Counted from the first letter of the stretch, positions 12,001 through 24,573 are shown. The stretch is DNA of 64,000 nt from Blasia pusilla (GCA_050084515.1 CM114273.1:14880001-14944000), one strand, 5' to 3'. The notes: generated by a model from the sequence alone, not told the origin. Program-made: numbers and translations.

Positions 12001-15000
12001 CACTGAGTGTGCTTTGCTTACCTGAGTGGATTGTGCTTCTGACCTTAGTAGTTCAGTGTGCTAAGCACTGAGTGTGCTGCTGCTTACAGACTGAGAGGTC
12101 TGCTGACTTGAGGAGTTCAGTGAGTCTTGTGATACAAGGTGTATAGTAGTACTAACCTGAGTGGTTGCTATTGAGATGTCTACTGCTGCTAACCTGAGTG
12201 GTTGCTATTGCACTAAGTGTGCTTGAGAATGCAAGGTGATCTGGTGATGCAGGTTGTCTAGCTCTTTCCTCTACAATCTAACCTGAGTGGTTGCTATTGC
12301 ACTAAGTGTGCTTGTAATAGCTAGGTTGTAGAGAAACTCTGATTCTAAAAGGTTATGGGCCCACAGGACATGATATCAGGCAATGTCTCACCCTGGTGTT
12401 AGTCTGACCATAGCACCTTTTGATGGGACTAACTATAGACATTGGTCATTCCAAATGAAACTCCTTCTTCAGCAGAAGAGACTATGGGAGTTTGTGTCTT
12501 TTGAGGTGAAAGACCCAGATGAAATCAAGGATTTTGAAAACAAGAATGGTGATGCTTACTCTACCATTTGCCTTCATACAGAGTGGTCTATTGCTGAAAC
12601 TCCTAGGGATGAGAGTCTAGCTTGGAGGGTTTGGCAAATCTTGCAAAATCAGTATGAGAAAGTTGTTGTATGTGAAGGGTTACAACTCTGGCGAGATTTC
12701 AGAACCATTGAGTTTGAGGAGGGTCAGAGCATGCAAGCGCATGTGGTACAGGTTCGAGCCATGCAGCTGAAGGTGAAAGCTGCACTACAGCTTGACTTTG
12801 AAGGCAAGAATTCCATCTTGCACTTCCTGGGGACATTACCTCCTAGGTTTAACACCATCATCAAAATCCTTCACAACAAGGATGCAGAGCTGTCTTGGGA
12901 ATACGTCACAACACAAATCATTCGAGAGGATGAAGAATGGAAGAAAGATCAAGAGGCAGATTCAGCTCTGTTATCCCGCTTTAAGTTCAAACCTGCAAGG
13001 TGGACTCCTAATGAGAGGAGAGACACAAAAACAGATACACGAATCTGTTACACTTGCAGAGAAAAGGGACATCTATCTCCTCAGTGTCCCAAGAATAAGA
13101 ACTACAAGATGAAGAAATTCATCAAGAGATCTCACAAGGAGGGTGCAATGATTGCTGAGCATGTTGCTGATGCAAATTACTCAGAGTGGGGGTTAGTTAC
13201 CAGCAAGGAGGCCACTCTCAAAAGTAAAGGTTGGTTTCTCGATTCTGGAGCTACTGCTCACATTTGCTATGACAAAGATCTTTTTTGTGAGTTTCATCCT
13301 GTGTCAAGTGCACAGTATGTCAGATGTGGACCTGGGAATAGAAGTCATGTGCTTGGGATTGGAAAAGTATCCCTGAAATTTGATAGTGAGCATAGTCAAG
13401 AAGGGATGTTAAACAATGTCCTTTATGTACCAGAGTTCACAAAGAACTTGGTATCTGTGCATCAGCTTACAGAGAAAGGCATTCTTGTATTATTCCTTGA
13501 CAAAAGATGCATCCTTCAAAAGGGAGAAGAAGTTCTCTGCCAGGGTGTGGCAGAAGACAAGTTGTTTCGATTGGTGGAAACAACAAAAGTTGAAGCGATG
13601 GTGGCTGCTGATGCCATGGTAGCTGAAAACTCCAACAACATGAAACTGTGGCATCTTCGACTCGGCCATTTATCAGAGATCAACCTTCGTTCTCTACAGA
13701 AGATGGTGGAAGGGTTAAAACTACATGCTGATGGTAGATTGGACTTTTGTAGAGCATGTGCTGAGGGTAAATCTCACAAATTGTCATTTCCCAAGAAATC
13801 TTTGAGTAGATCAACAGGCCTTCTAGATCTCATCCACTCAGATGTTTGGGGTTACATGACACAGAAGTCTCTAGGAGGAGCTGCTTGGTATGTGTCCTTT
13901 GTGGATGATTATAGCAGAAAAAGCTTTGTGTATCTGATGAAACACAAAGGTGAGGTTCTTGATAAGTTCAAGAACTTTGTGGCAATGGTGGAGCTACAGA
14001 CAGGAAGAAGAGTGAAGAAAATTCGCTCAGATGGAGGCAAGGAGTACAGGAACAAAGAGTTCTCCTCCTTTTTGCAACAAAGGGGATTTTGGCTGATGTC
14101 ACAGCCAGAGACAGTCCCTCTCAGAATGGAGTAGCAGAGAGACTAAACAGAACTCTGTCAGAGAAGGCGTTGAGCATGCTCCAGCATGCAAATCTCAGGA
14201 AAAGCTTTTGGGAGCTGCAATCAAGACTGCAAACTTTCTGAGGAATGTAAGTCCTACTAGTGCTTTGAATGGGATGACTCCAGAAGAATGCTGGAATGGT
14301 AAGAAGCCAGATATCTCCCACCTGAGAGTCTTTGGTTGTCCAGCTTACGTACATATCCCAAAGGAGCAAAGATCAAAATTCAGTAAGAAGGCTGAAAAGC
14401 TCATCTTTGTAGGATATGAGACTGGCTTGAAGGGATATGTTCTCTACAATCCAAAGACTGGACAGTGTGTCACAAGTAGAGATGTGCAGTTTGATGAAAC
14501 CTGGGAAGGAGATCAGAAGAAAATTTCTGAAGTAGAGGGTGAATCATCATCACAACCGCAAATTACTTTTCATGCAGGAACTCCAACAACTGATCTAGAA
14601 AGAGATGCAGATCAAACCTCGAGACCATCTCGTGGAGAATTCCGTTCAGAAAATCTGAAGGTATATGTCAGGAGAAAGCAGAAAGTTGTCCAAACTGAGG
14701 AGAATCATCAGGAATCCAACTTTCAGCCTGCTGAAGTACCAGGTACCTCTGAAGATGCACAAACTGAAGAAGTGGCAGAGACATTGCCAAGGAGATCCGG
14801 AAGAACGAGAACACCTATTGACAGGTTGGGAGTTCATCATGAGAAACAGGCTCACTCCTCAGTGGATGAAGAAGCTTGTCTTACTATGGATGGAGAGGAT
14901 GAACCTCAAACACTTGCACAAGCTATGAGTAGACCTGATTGGAGCAAGTGGGAGATTGCCATTGATCAAGAGAAAAAGTCTCTTGCAAAGAATGGCACAT

Positions 15001-18000
15001 GGGAGTGGACTGATCTTCCCAAAGAGAGGAGATCCATTGGTTGCAAATGGGTTTTCAAGATCAAGAGAGGAGCTAACAATGAAGTGGTGAAGTACAAAGC
15101 TCGTCTTGTAGCAAAGGGTTTCAATCAGCAAGCTGAAGTTGATTATACAGAGACCTTTGCTCCTGTAGTACGGTATGGTTCCATAAGGTTGCTTTTAGCT
15201 CTAGCTGCTGAAGAAGATTGGGAGGTGGAGCAATTAGATGTGGAGACTGCTTTTCTGAATGGAGACCTGAAGGAAACCATCTACATGGATGTTCCAGATG
15301 GGTATGGTGGACATAGGGGCAATGCATGTTTGTTGAAGAAGGCATTGTATGGTCTTAAACAGGCTCCAAGAGCCTGGTATGAAAAGTTGGACTCTTACCT
15401 TAGGGAACAGGGGTTTTGTAGAGCTCATGCAGATTTGAGTGTTTACTGCAAAAATGGTACATTGTTTATTGCAGTTTATGTAGATGACCTCCTGTTGCTA
15501 GGCAAAAGTAAGAAAGAAATCCAGCAAGCAAAGGACAATCTTTGCTCAGTCTTTGCTATGACTATCATAGGCCCAGTGAAGTTCATCCTTGGAACTAAAG
15601 TTGAGAGGAACAGAGCAGAAGGATGGATTAGACTCAGTCAGACTCACTACATTGATGCGATGCTGACAAGGTATAGAATGGCTGAGGCAAAGCCAGTTTC
15701 TACTCCACTGGATCCTGGGTGAAACTTGCCAAAACAGGTGCAGACAAACAGGAGGAGAATGAGAATGTTGAAAACCTTCAACATTTGTATCAGAGTGCTG
15801 TGGGTTCTCTGATGTTTGCCATGGTTTGCACAAGGCCAGATATCTCATATGCAGTGGGAGCACTGGCCAGGTACACGTCTAAACCTACTCTCACACATTG
15901 GAGATGTGTAAAGAGAGTCTTACGGTACTTGAAAGGTACCAAGAATGCGTATCTTGAATACAGGAAACAAGGATGTTTTCCTACCTTGACTGGCTTCACA
16001 GATGCTAGTTGGGGGGATGATCCTGACAACAGCAGGTCTACTGGTGCATATGTATTTACATTGAGTGGTGGTGCTATCAGTTGGCGCAGCAAGCAACAAA
16101 CATCTGTTGCCTTGTCCACAACAGAAGCTGAGCTTATGGCAGCTTCAAATGCTACTCAAGAAGTAGTTTGGCTGAGGAGATTGCTTGAGGAGGTTTGTTA
16201 TAAGCAGAATGATGGAACTGTATTGTATTGTGATAATACAGGAAGTATAAGTCTTCTCAAGAATCCTGTTCATCATCCTAGGACTAAGCATATAAATATT
16301 AGAAGAAGATTTATAGAGGAGAAAGAAAATGAGCAAATAGTCCAAGTAGAATATTGTCCTACAGAGGATATGACAGCTGATGTATTGACAAAGGCATTGT
16401 CAAGAGAAAAGCACAACAAATGTGCTCAGAAGATGGGTCTTATATTAAACTCCAGTTAAGTGGGAGTGTTGTAAAACATAGTAACTTGGAGTTTACTATA
16501 GTGAAAAGTAACTGATAGAATTACTATAGTAACTTAGTGTTTTACCACAGTAAATAGTAATTTCTTGTTACCATAGAGTTACCTCAGTAATTCTGAGAAT
16601 TACTATGGGCGGCAGGCCCTAACCCTAAAAACCCTAAAACTTAGAAACTCATTCTCTTGGCTGTATATAACCCTCTGAGGGTGCCCTGCGAATTTACATT
16701 CTCTTACACCTTTCTGGACACAACTCTCTGAGCTGAGGAGCTGATTGAGAAGCACTGAGTGTGCTTTGCTTACCTGAGTGGATTGTGCTTCTGACCTTAG
16801 TAGTTCAGTGTGCTAAGCACTGAGTGTGCTGCTGCTTACAGACTGAGAGGTCTGCTGACTTGAGGAGTTCAGTGAGTCTTGTGATACAAGGTGTATAGTA
16901 GTACTAACCTGAGTGGTTGCTATTGAGATGTCTACTGCTGCTAACCTGAGTGGTTGCTATTGCACTAAGTGTGCTTGAGAATGCAAGGTGATCTGGTGAT
17001 GCAGGTTGTCTAGCTCTTTCCTCTACAATCTAACCTGAGTGGTTGCTATTGCACTAAGTGTGCTTGTAATAGCTAGGTTGTAGAGAAACTCTGATTCTAA
17101 AAACTTGAACTCAACACATGCAGAATTACTTAAATAACTAAAGCAACCAGGCAACAAAAATATTTCCGACTGAAGCATGACTGCAATTATTCATGAACAC
17201 GGCTTAGAGCATGTGTATCAGGTGATCATTGCATGTCGTTTACATGTCTGAATCCCTTTCTATTTGTTTGTCCATCCTACCTAAAGCACAGGTAGACAAT
17301 TCTTCACGAAATCTATTAAATACCTATGACAAAATCTCCTCCATTACTTGATACACAAGTTCTTGTCACTCACAAAGTTTGGAAAAACTTGGACATTCCC
17401 TGCCAGATAAGTTAGCATGTTTGAAGCTTACCAATATGACGAACCAGCCGTAGGTGCTTTACTCTTCCAAATTTGCTCATAGCCTGCAGGCTACTTTGAC
17501 CCATGTACTTTGCTGAGAAGTTATACCAATTTAAGTTTGTTATACTAGGCTAAGCACACCCTGCCAAGATTCAGTCCACCCTTCTAGTTTAAAAGCTCCA
17601 GATTGACTTCCAGGTTTGTAGGGATACAAGTTCAGATGATAACGTGATATTGCAAATACTAACACAAAACCAAGTGAAATCTCTAATACCTCTACTCTCC
17701 CAATCTTCCCAGCATTAGATATACAATCATCATCTCCATGGAAGTCACAAGTGAAACTTTGACATTAGGAGTACTACCTCATAAATAGTCGCCTCAGAGG
17801 TATGCTGAGCTAAGCGACCTACAAATAGCGTGGTGTAAGGATCTCCCTCAGCTTTCTGATCACCAGTGGGGTCATCTGCAACATAGATTGATGTCAGTCA
17901 GTACTCCAACTAGCCCTACTTATCATCCAAGGGTCACAGTTTCCAACTCTAACCATTCTATCTACGACTTGGATCGACGGACGGTATCTTGAGCTACATT

Positions 18001-18968
18001 CAAATTGGATAAATCTTAAATCTCGAAAGACCACTATAATTTGCAGGCTGTCCGTGGCAGTAGGCTCTGATCATTGCCCTGTTCTAAGGCCTGGCTATCG
18101 AATACGTCCAAGCATCTCAATCCTCAACTGTCGTGAGCAATTGAGGAATTCCCTTGGACTTGTCATTACAGAAAAGTTGACAGTATACTTTCAAACTCGT
18201 ACCATTTATTGCACCACCAGGCTCACTGAGAACTACTTCTTGACTCTAGGGCGACTCAGTGCCTCTGTGACTCACAAGACAACCGTTCACAGAAACAGTG
18301 AATACCAAGAATTGCGTTCACCTTACGCCTTTCACGTGATAACCTTCTCCCATCTTTTATCCTTAACTCACTGGATTGTCTTTTTTCTTTGCTTCCACGA
18401 AGCAGAGGTTGAAAGGCCGTGAATGTGAAATATTACCACAGTACCGTTCACAGAGACCGTAAACACCTACAAATGCGACATCCACACTGTCATAGCTTCC
18501 CCAGAACCACTTCATGAGCTCCTGACAGCGTCGTTCTATGGACCGCTGAGTACAATCGTTCCATCATTCCACATTTCCGCCCTAATTCAGTGGGCAACAT
18601 AATTGGCTTGGAGGTGGGGAATGCACACATCTTGTAACGCTGTTTACAGTTTTCACTTCTTGACTATCCTTTCAGCTTCCAGAAAACCGAGATCGAAAGG
18701 CGATGGAGGAGAAACACTATCGAATTACCGATCACGGAGACCGACAACACCAAGAAAAGTGTTCTGAGTTGTCATAGCTTGCACAACACTAAACACAAAT
18801 TGCAAGCGTAGTGGGGATATACTCACAGAGGCCAGTGGCAGACGCGAGGAGGGCTCGGTACACGGCATTGTCATGGGGAGCAGTGTCGGTCCCATCGATG
18901 CTTCCCGCTTGAATCGGGTGGTACGTTGTCGCGTAAAACACCCCATTGCTGTTCACATTCTGCGCCAT
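9014..18968 (-). CDS. SNRNP35: U11/U12 snRNP 35 kDa protein (minor spliceosome)
   Basis: Eight coding exons on the minus strand: 18968-18827, 17875-17778, 17483-17432, 11581-11511, 11197-11107, 10719-10644, 10342-10264 and 9565-9014. All introns are GT-AG, phases agree, and the total is 386 residues (Arabidopsis about 330). The start at 18968 gives [20 protein letters not shown], the family's N-terminal AGSIDGT-PHD region. One RRM (about 62-140) has RNP2 LFVGRL and RNP1 GYAFVEF. It is followed by [18 protein letters not shown] and [15 protein letters not shown], diagnostic of this U1-70K-related family. The last exon is an Arg/Ser-Arg/Asp-rich tail. The protein belongs to the nuclear U11/U12 di-snRNP that recognises U12-type introns. 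Intron 3 (5.85 kb) hosts a copia element in antisense; without it the intron is about 460 bp. Exon borders were read by eye. Confidence 0.93.
11716..12350 (+). repeat. 5' LTR of copia element
   Basis: Begins TGTTGTAAAAC and ends GATTCTAAAA directly before the primer site. It matches 16467-17102. A TATA box (TATATAA, about 11913) follows a telo-box-like cluster CCCTAACCCTAAAAACCCTA (about 11867-11886). The first 130 bp carry several direct and inverted copies of TTACTATAG-like motifs. The transcribed part holds repeats of ACCTGAGTGGTTGCTATTG and CACTRAGTGTGCT. The 3' end lacks the usual CA. Confidence 0.93.
12351..12363 (+). other. Primer binding site, half-tRNA (iMet anticodon) type
   Basis: GGTTATGGGCCCA starts at the base after the LTR. 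It is complementary to the anticodon stem-loop of initiator tRNA-Met (TGGGCCCATAACC) and not to its 3' end. Drosophila copia and yeast Ty5 are known to prime from a cleaved half-tRNA at this region. The assignment rests on my recollection of the tRNA-iMet sequence. Confidence 0.75.
12383..14134 (+). pseudogene. Copia gag, protease and integrase N-terminal part
   Basis: Starts [21 protein letters not shown], the UBN2-type copia gag. A CCHC zinc knuckle [14 protein letters not shown] is near residue 221, the protease motif [12 protein letters not shown] near 284, a GAG-pre-integrase block HLRLGHL near 424, and the integrase core with [18 protein letters not shown] and RSDGGKEY near 481-556. The frame breaks at about 14083. 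The expected integrase sequence continues in the +1-related frame ([20 protein letters not shown], including the core's last conserved block) up to about 14204, then shifts again. The protein was one Gag-Pol polyprotein in the ancestor. Confidence 0.9.
14205..15722 (+). pseudogene. Copia integrase C-terminal part and reverse transcriptase
   Basis: Opens with the integrase tail ([20 protein letters not shown], then [14 protein letters not shown]), a variable linker, and a full copia [50 protein letters not shown] and the catalytic YVDDLLLLG near residue 424. The frame ends at a premature TGA (15720-15722) inside PVSTPLDPG because of a one-base shift. The next frame continues without missing residues. 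Confidence 0.93.
15719..16459 (+). pseudogene. Copia RNase H domain
   Basis: Continues the RT after a frameshift: [20 protein letters not shown], then the RNase H motifs [20 protein letters not shown]-type ([12 protein letters not shown]), [10 protein letters not shown] and HIN-type ([11 protein letters not shown]), and the C-terminal [14 protein letters not shown]. All four acidic or His catalytic positions seem present. It ends at TAA just before the polypurine tract GTGGGAG (16460-16466). Confidence 0.92.
16467..17102 (+). repeat. 3' LTR of copia element
   Basis: Same sequence as the 5' LTR, beginning TGTTGTAAAAC right after the purine tract GTGGGAG and ending just before the ACTTG target duplication. 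It includes its own TATA box and telo-box-like cluster, so it could also drive transcription into the intron. Confidence 0.93.
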
Positions 18969-20880
18969 AGCCAACCAATCCTTGCGGTCTTTAGTCCGGC
19001 AAGATCCCTCCACTTCTCTTCCTCTTCATCACCCTGCATTGTGAAACTCTCGATCGACTCTACCGTCGCTCCCCGCCCCATCCATCCTTTCACCATTCGG
19101 GATCGACTCACCGAAATCAATTACGGGTACCGGTAATTTGATTTCAACAGTGTCCATTTCGTATGTACTACCCTGCCCTCGATACGAATAGTTTATTTAC
19201 AATTAATTAGTTAATCTACATTTATTAGTGTAGAGTGCCTTTTTCATATGCATCTCTTATTAGACGCGAAATGTGGAATTCATAATTTATTCTTTTAGAC
19301 CCTAAACATTTTATGGGCCGCAAATAAATGTTTTGTGTGACATATGCTTAGTTCTTTCATTCATGTGCATGATATGAACTTCCCACTAATAATAAAAATT
19401 AGGATGGATAGGAAATTGAAATCTACCAATGATCAAATGCAATTAAGGGGATAAATATAAAAAAAAGGATCTTAGATGTTCTTACTAGTGGTAATTATGG
19501 CCCCTATTATCAAGACAAAAATTCTATACTTAAATGTGGTTGCCACACGTCGTCTCAAAACGCAAGCGGAGGGCAGGGCATCGATATACTAGTTTAGTGT
19601 ATGTGTTAGCATTACAACCGTTAGATTGTTGCGAGCTTAGGCACCCCGTTTGGGGATACCACATATTTTATTTCTAGGAGCATGAGTGTGAGGTCAAGGG
19701 TCGCGTGACCTGGCAAGATGTGGACAAGCTACAAAAGCCGTCCGACAATAGGGTTACCCCTTTTGCTGGTCCTTTTTTTTTCTTCCTCCTTACTTCCTTC
19801 ATCCGAGAGCGTGCATACCAGCCAACTGCTTCCTTGTTAGGAGTTTCCTATTCGGGTTGGTTTGTTAGGCCTTGCAATTGAAAGATTTCCCGAAATTCAA
19901 GGAGTAGGAGCGATGCCTCAATATGCCAACCGACGTTTTCAACCTCGGATTTTGGTCCCTCTTGCCACTGCTCTTGTTGCGAACACTATCGATGGGTCGA
20001 ATTTCTAGGAGGGTATAACTACTTCTTTTGTATGCAATCGTCACACAAAATTGTGTTTTCTTTCCTATCTCTATCACATGATGGTGCAGTGGTCATTCTA
20101 GTTCAAACCCCCTTGCATGATATGTGATATCTTGTCCATGTTTGCAAGGCTTGGAGAGACAAACAACTATTTAAGAAGCGAGCTAATGGATGCTAACTTA
20201 TCAACGGTGGACCTTGAACAGTTTCTGCTCGCAACAACGATAAAGCTTTACAAAATTATAGCCCTCTTGCGTTGGCCTCACTTTGATTTTAGTATGATTT
20301 TTGAAAATCTAGCATGTCTTTTCCGATCTGTTCCATGCGATTGACGACATTTAACTCATGTGTGTGTAGTTTACACCATTCACTAGAATGGCGGCATATC
20401 ATGTGAGTACATCGAATCGTCATGTCTCTACACCAATGCCTACTTATATGTGGCGCTCTACTTTATGATTTTACGATCGTATGTGTGTACTTACAGTAAT
20501 TATCCAATAGTTCTTATCTTGCAACTCACTCTTGAGAGTAAGAATAGGATCATTATATTTCTAATTGAGGTTGACTGAAATTTTACATAGATCAGCATGC
20601 TTTTCATAAAATTTCCCACATTGTGTTACACTGCATATTTATACATAAGTTCAAGTGCCAATTATGTTTATCTTAGTTCACATCTCAACCTGCTTTGGAG
20701 TTGGTATGCACCATTGCAACCCATTGAGGCTTGAGAAGAGCAGCAAAGCATTGAGGAATTATTACCTTCCATCGTAAGGGTATTTACAAGTATGCGAGCA
20801 TATCCTCACAAGCAGTTCATCCTTACGTGGTCTACCATATTTGATTAATTACAACCTACTTTGTATTAAGTTGTGGCCTG
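18969..20880. other. Upstream region of U11/U12-35K; no gene seen
   Basis: The first few hundred bases must hold the minus-strand 5' UTR and promoter of the U11/U12-35K gene; I see no decisive TATA box. From about 19140 on, the sequence is AT-rich and holds only short frames without a recognised domain. Confidence 0.45.
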
Positions 20881-23720
20881 TACTTCATACTCTATAGTTT
20901 GAAAGTAGTACACGGATCTACAACAACTCATGTGCTACTTTAGCACAAGTTGCACTTACCAGAAATACACATATATTCTAGAAAGTGGCATCCACCTCAA
21001 CACTATTCCCGAGTATGGGCAATGTTGTTGCTGAGTGCTAGTTATAAGCACATAAACTACCTAATACCTTTGTAACCTTTGATCGTGATATGGCAGATAT
21101 TATTGTTGTGAAAAACCTGGCACATTAGCTCATAAATAGTTCCTCAAGGTTGTCATATAGTAAAATCAACCAATGTGTAAAATCCTTCCTCATTAAGTAT
21201 TAGATTGAGTTTTATTAGTACTAAGTAAATTGGCTTAGAAAAGGGAATTCTTATGTTTAAACCTCTTTATGGTGCCTCTTTTATGCGAACCCAACTTTAG
21301 AAAAGGAGATAATAAATTAAAGATGACTTTATAAAAGTAAAATAGTTGCTTTAATGAAAAGCAAAAGTAGTCTTGGTTGGTAGCTAGGTTAGTGGGGGTA
21401 ATTTGGAAAATATCAAGTGGGTAAAAGAGGATATTTTGGAAGAGATAAAGGAAATCTATTTGTGTCAAAATATGATTGGCTAAGCCTTGAGAGGAAGCCA
21501 TGTGGCACAAGATAAGATAAGCTTTATTTCGTACTCTTGTGCATCCCTTATGAGTATACAAAGAGGAAGGACCTTCAAGAGTTCATCACCTTCTATTCCA
21601 CATCTTGAGTCTCTCGTGTCTATATGGCTTTGGATTGCTTGCTTTTCCAATGAGAGTGGATCACCCCTCTTAGGAGAGTAACTTGACCATGGTCTATTCT
21701 TCGAGAGGTTTCTAGAGTGTGGTGTGTGTGTGAAGATGAGAGGCTTGTTACCTTAGAGGAGTTTAGTCATACTAAAATAGTGAATGTCTTGGCTTGTTAT
21801 TTTCCCAATGAGAGTGGATTACCCTTCTTGGGAGAATAACTCCGCCCAAGTCCATTCTTGAGGAGAGTAGAGAATGTTTGTCAAGCATGGATAGGGGTGG
21901 AGCACGAGTTGTGCTCGACTTTCTTTTCCTCAATCCATACCATGTCAAGGTACTCTTTGTAGATAGGCACTGGTTCACTCGGTATTTAGTTTATCACTTT
22001 GGGGAGGCGTTCATGAACCAGGTCATACAATCTCCAACTCCGGTGGTTCTTCCTATCGTCACATATGGAAGGACATGAGATTGTACTTTGTATGACTTTA
22101 TATAGCGATCCATATATGTCAATAGACCTGCTCAAGTAGGTTTTAACACTAGTTGCGCTATCTTTCTCGTGTATAAGCGTAAAGTAGTTTATAAGGATTT
22201 TATAATTAGGAATTTATGGGTCCGATGTTATGAAGAAGTGATCGCCTCGGCACTTCCATTTGTGATACCTATCGTGAGAGAATGGAGAGTATACATAATA
22301 ATTTTGTATTGAATAAGGAGAAACTCTTAGAGATTTCACCTTGCATGAATCACGTCTGCCGCAGCTAGAAGGCATGCCCTTACTCGAAGAAAGCCTTTGG
22401 ACACGACAACGTAATTATTATAGACACCTGAAATATAATACCTTTGTATCATCTTATCACAATATGGAAGATATTTTTGTTGAGCAGGATCTGGTGTAGT
22501 AGCTACTTAAGTAGTTCCCCTACGTAATCATTCAAGTTTATTCATACTGTGCTCTTGTGTTGTGAATCCTAGTCCACTATTTCGTGTATGCACCTCTTCA
22601 TATTTAGCAAAGTGTGCTCTCAATCGAGGCAATCCCTTGAATGCACCGGGTTACCAAAAAAAAATGAATGAGACACTATAGTCAGTTGGACTAAACTTGC
22701 AATAATTCATTTGTACCTGGAATTACTCTGTAATTAGTTATAGCATGTTCTTCATACCTTGAAATTCGATCTAATACATTGATCTTCCACAACTCATGTG
22801 CTATTTAGCATGGCCTATGCTTAGAGGGTGTACATATATCTTGAAGATATTGGCATCCAATTCAACACTTTCTCCAAGTTTAAACAGTGTCGTTGTTGAG
22901 TGTTAGCTATAAGCACATGAACTACTCAATATCCTTGTATCCCCCTATCACGATGTGCTAGACATTGCTATTGTATAGGAGCTGAAATAGTAGGTAATCA
23001 ACTAGTTCGCCTACCTGATCATTTGTATCTACCCATATTTACAATTTTGTATTTCACACCTAAGTAGTTCCCCTAATAGAACAATAAAAACTCAGTACTC
23101 TAAATACGAGTGATTGACTCATATCAAATTGCACTAACTATGTGATAAATGGGTGCTACATACTATAGTGAAGATCTATGATGATGCACCAATCTATGGT
23201 AGAGGCCATGTGTAATGTTAGAGCAATCAAATCTACTAGGAGAACAAGCTTCTTGCATACCATAGGCAGCCAGTAGCCACATGTGTATATTATTATATTT
23301 TTTATAATGCACTGATTGGAATCTAGGTCCATGTACCTAGTCCTCTGTATTTTCTCATTGCACGCAAGGCAAGTATCATTTCTAATTGCATAGCAAATTA
23401 AGTAAATAATTGTACACATATCTTGCAGGGAGGAACACCCACGTGACCACTGCCTGCAAGTATGAGCAATGTCGTTGCTAAGTTAGAAGTTATAACCTTG
23501 CGATAAAGCAGATATTATAATTATTGCAGGCTGATATAGTAATTACTTAAGTAGTTCCCTTATATAATATCTTATATGTGCTCATGTTTACATGTTGTGC
23601 TTTCAAACCTAATTACTTCCCCTAACATAATAGTAAATAGTTAGTTGAGTAAATACCATTGGTAGAGCGGTTTCAATCTGAGGTAGACTAAAAGCACACT
23701 AGTAGTGTTAATGGCTATAT
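20880..23720. repeat. Diverged ~600-bp tandem repeats, interrupted by an LTR-like copy
   Basis: Blocks with GTTGTTGCTGAGTGCTAG-like cores followed by TATAAGCACATRAACTACYYAATA and CTTAAGTAGTTCCCCTA-like tails occur at about 21025, 22891 and 23473. Subtracting the 1,258-bp insertion at 21151-22408, the spacing is about 608 and 582 bp. An extra partial copy lies at about 22430-22600. No coding potential is visible. Confidence 0.55.
21151..22408 (+). repeat. LTR-like interspersed repeat, copy A (1.26 kb)
   Basis: Begins TGTCATATAGTAAAATCAAC and ends GGACACGACA, so the termini form a short TGTCRT/ACGACA inverted repeat as in LTRs. Copy B is at 29260-30532 and a truncated, inverted copy C at about 42105-42697. 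A TATA-like TATACAAAGAGG lies near 21556. Two copies of a module CCAATGAGAGTGGATYACC occur inside. It may be a solo LTR, a non-autonomous element, or LTR plus leader; I cannot tell which. It interrupts the ~600-bp repeats. Confidence 0.65.
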
Positions 23721-24570
23721 TATACAACAAATATTGTTGAGTAACTAGACCTAGAAAGTAAAATGGTGCCATGCATATTAAGTTCACCATTTGTTATTTA
23801 ACAGCTTACGGGATGTCACGATCGTGGAGTTATATTCGTTTTATAGGTACCTTCATATTACGGTAGTTTATCTTTTGTTGTCAAGTCTTTACTAAACGGC
23901 ATACCCTACATTAAACAACATGGCCAGGTCTAGAAGAGTAGTGAGATCTAGATCCAGATTATTGTTGAGCGAATTAAGATTGACCTAATGTAGAGATCAT
24001 GCAAGGGTAAGAGTAAACTACTCAAATAGGTTGCAAAGCTAGCCTGCCTGAAATAGGGTCCAGGCTGAAAAGCTCGCAAGCTCAATGCTATGAATTTATT
24101 AAAGAAATTAAATGTCGTGGGCGTTGTGGAGTAGTGTCCTACAACATGAGTCAATTGAGAATGGCTATTGAGACAACACACACTTATCCACAATATGCAC
24201 TATGTAATGGTTACATGACACATTATATCATACCCTATGCTAGAAAATTTTATGTATGTACATAGTGTGTAGGAAACCTTCAAAATATTGCCCAAAATGT
24301 CTGCATTACATCGGCATATATTCGTGATCTATTAAGTGTTAACCCATTATATCTCCAATTCCTTCTTTGGTCAATTCTCGATTGGGCATCGAAACCTAAT
24401 ACAATGGTTTTCATGGCGGCCTTTTCCAGGTTGAATCTCTTGTAGATTGCTCGCTTATTGCTTGGGGACTTGAGGACCCAACTTTCAATAATTCAGATTT
24501 CATGTGTCGTGAAGTTAGAAATGTGCTATTAGTAAACTTGAGAATCAATGAGCTTCAATGGTAGTATGTT
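23720..24570. other. No feature seen
   Basis: AT-rich sequence without a supportable gene. It may include the left part of the Helitron whose Rep remnants follow, but I found no TC-type 5' terminus. Confidence 0.4.
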
Positions 24571-24573
24571 CCA

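Larger units (their letters stand above)
11716..17102 (+). mobile_element. Ty1/copia LTR retrotransposon in intron 3 of U11/U12-35K
   Basis: A 5,387-bp element flanked by the 5-bp target duplication ACTTG (11711-11715 and 17103-17107). LTRs of about 635 bp are almost identical; I saw one clear small difference, in the GTGCCC(C)TG region. Gag, protease, integrase, RT and RNase H follow in copia order (integrase before RT). The element lies opposite to the host gene. Near-identical LTRs mean a recent insertion, yet the polyprotein has three frameshifts. Confidence 0.97.
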
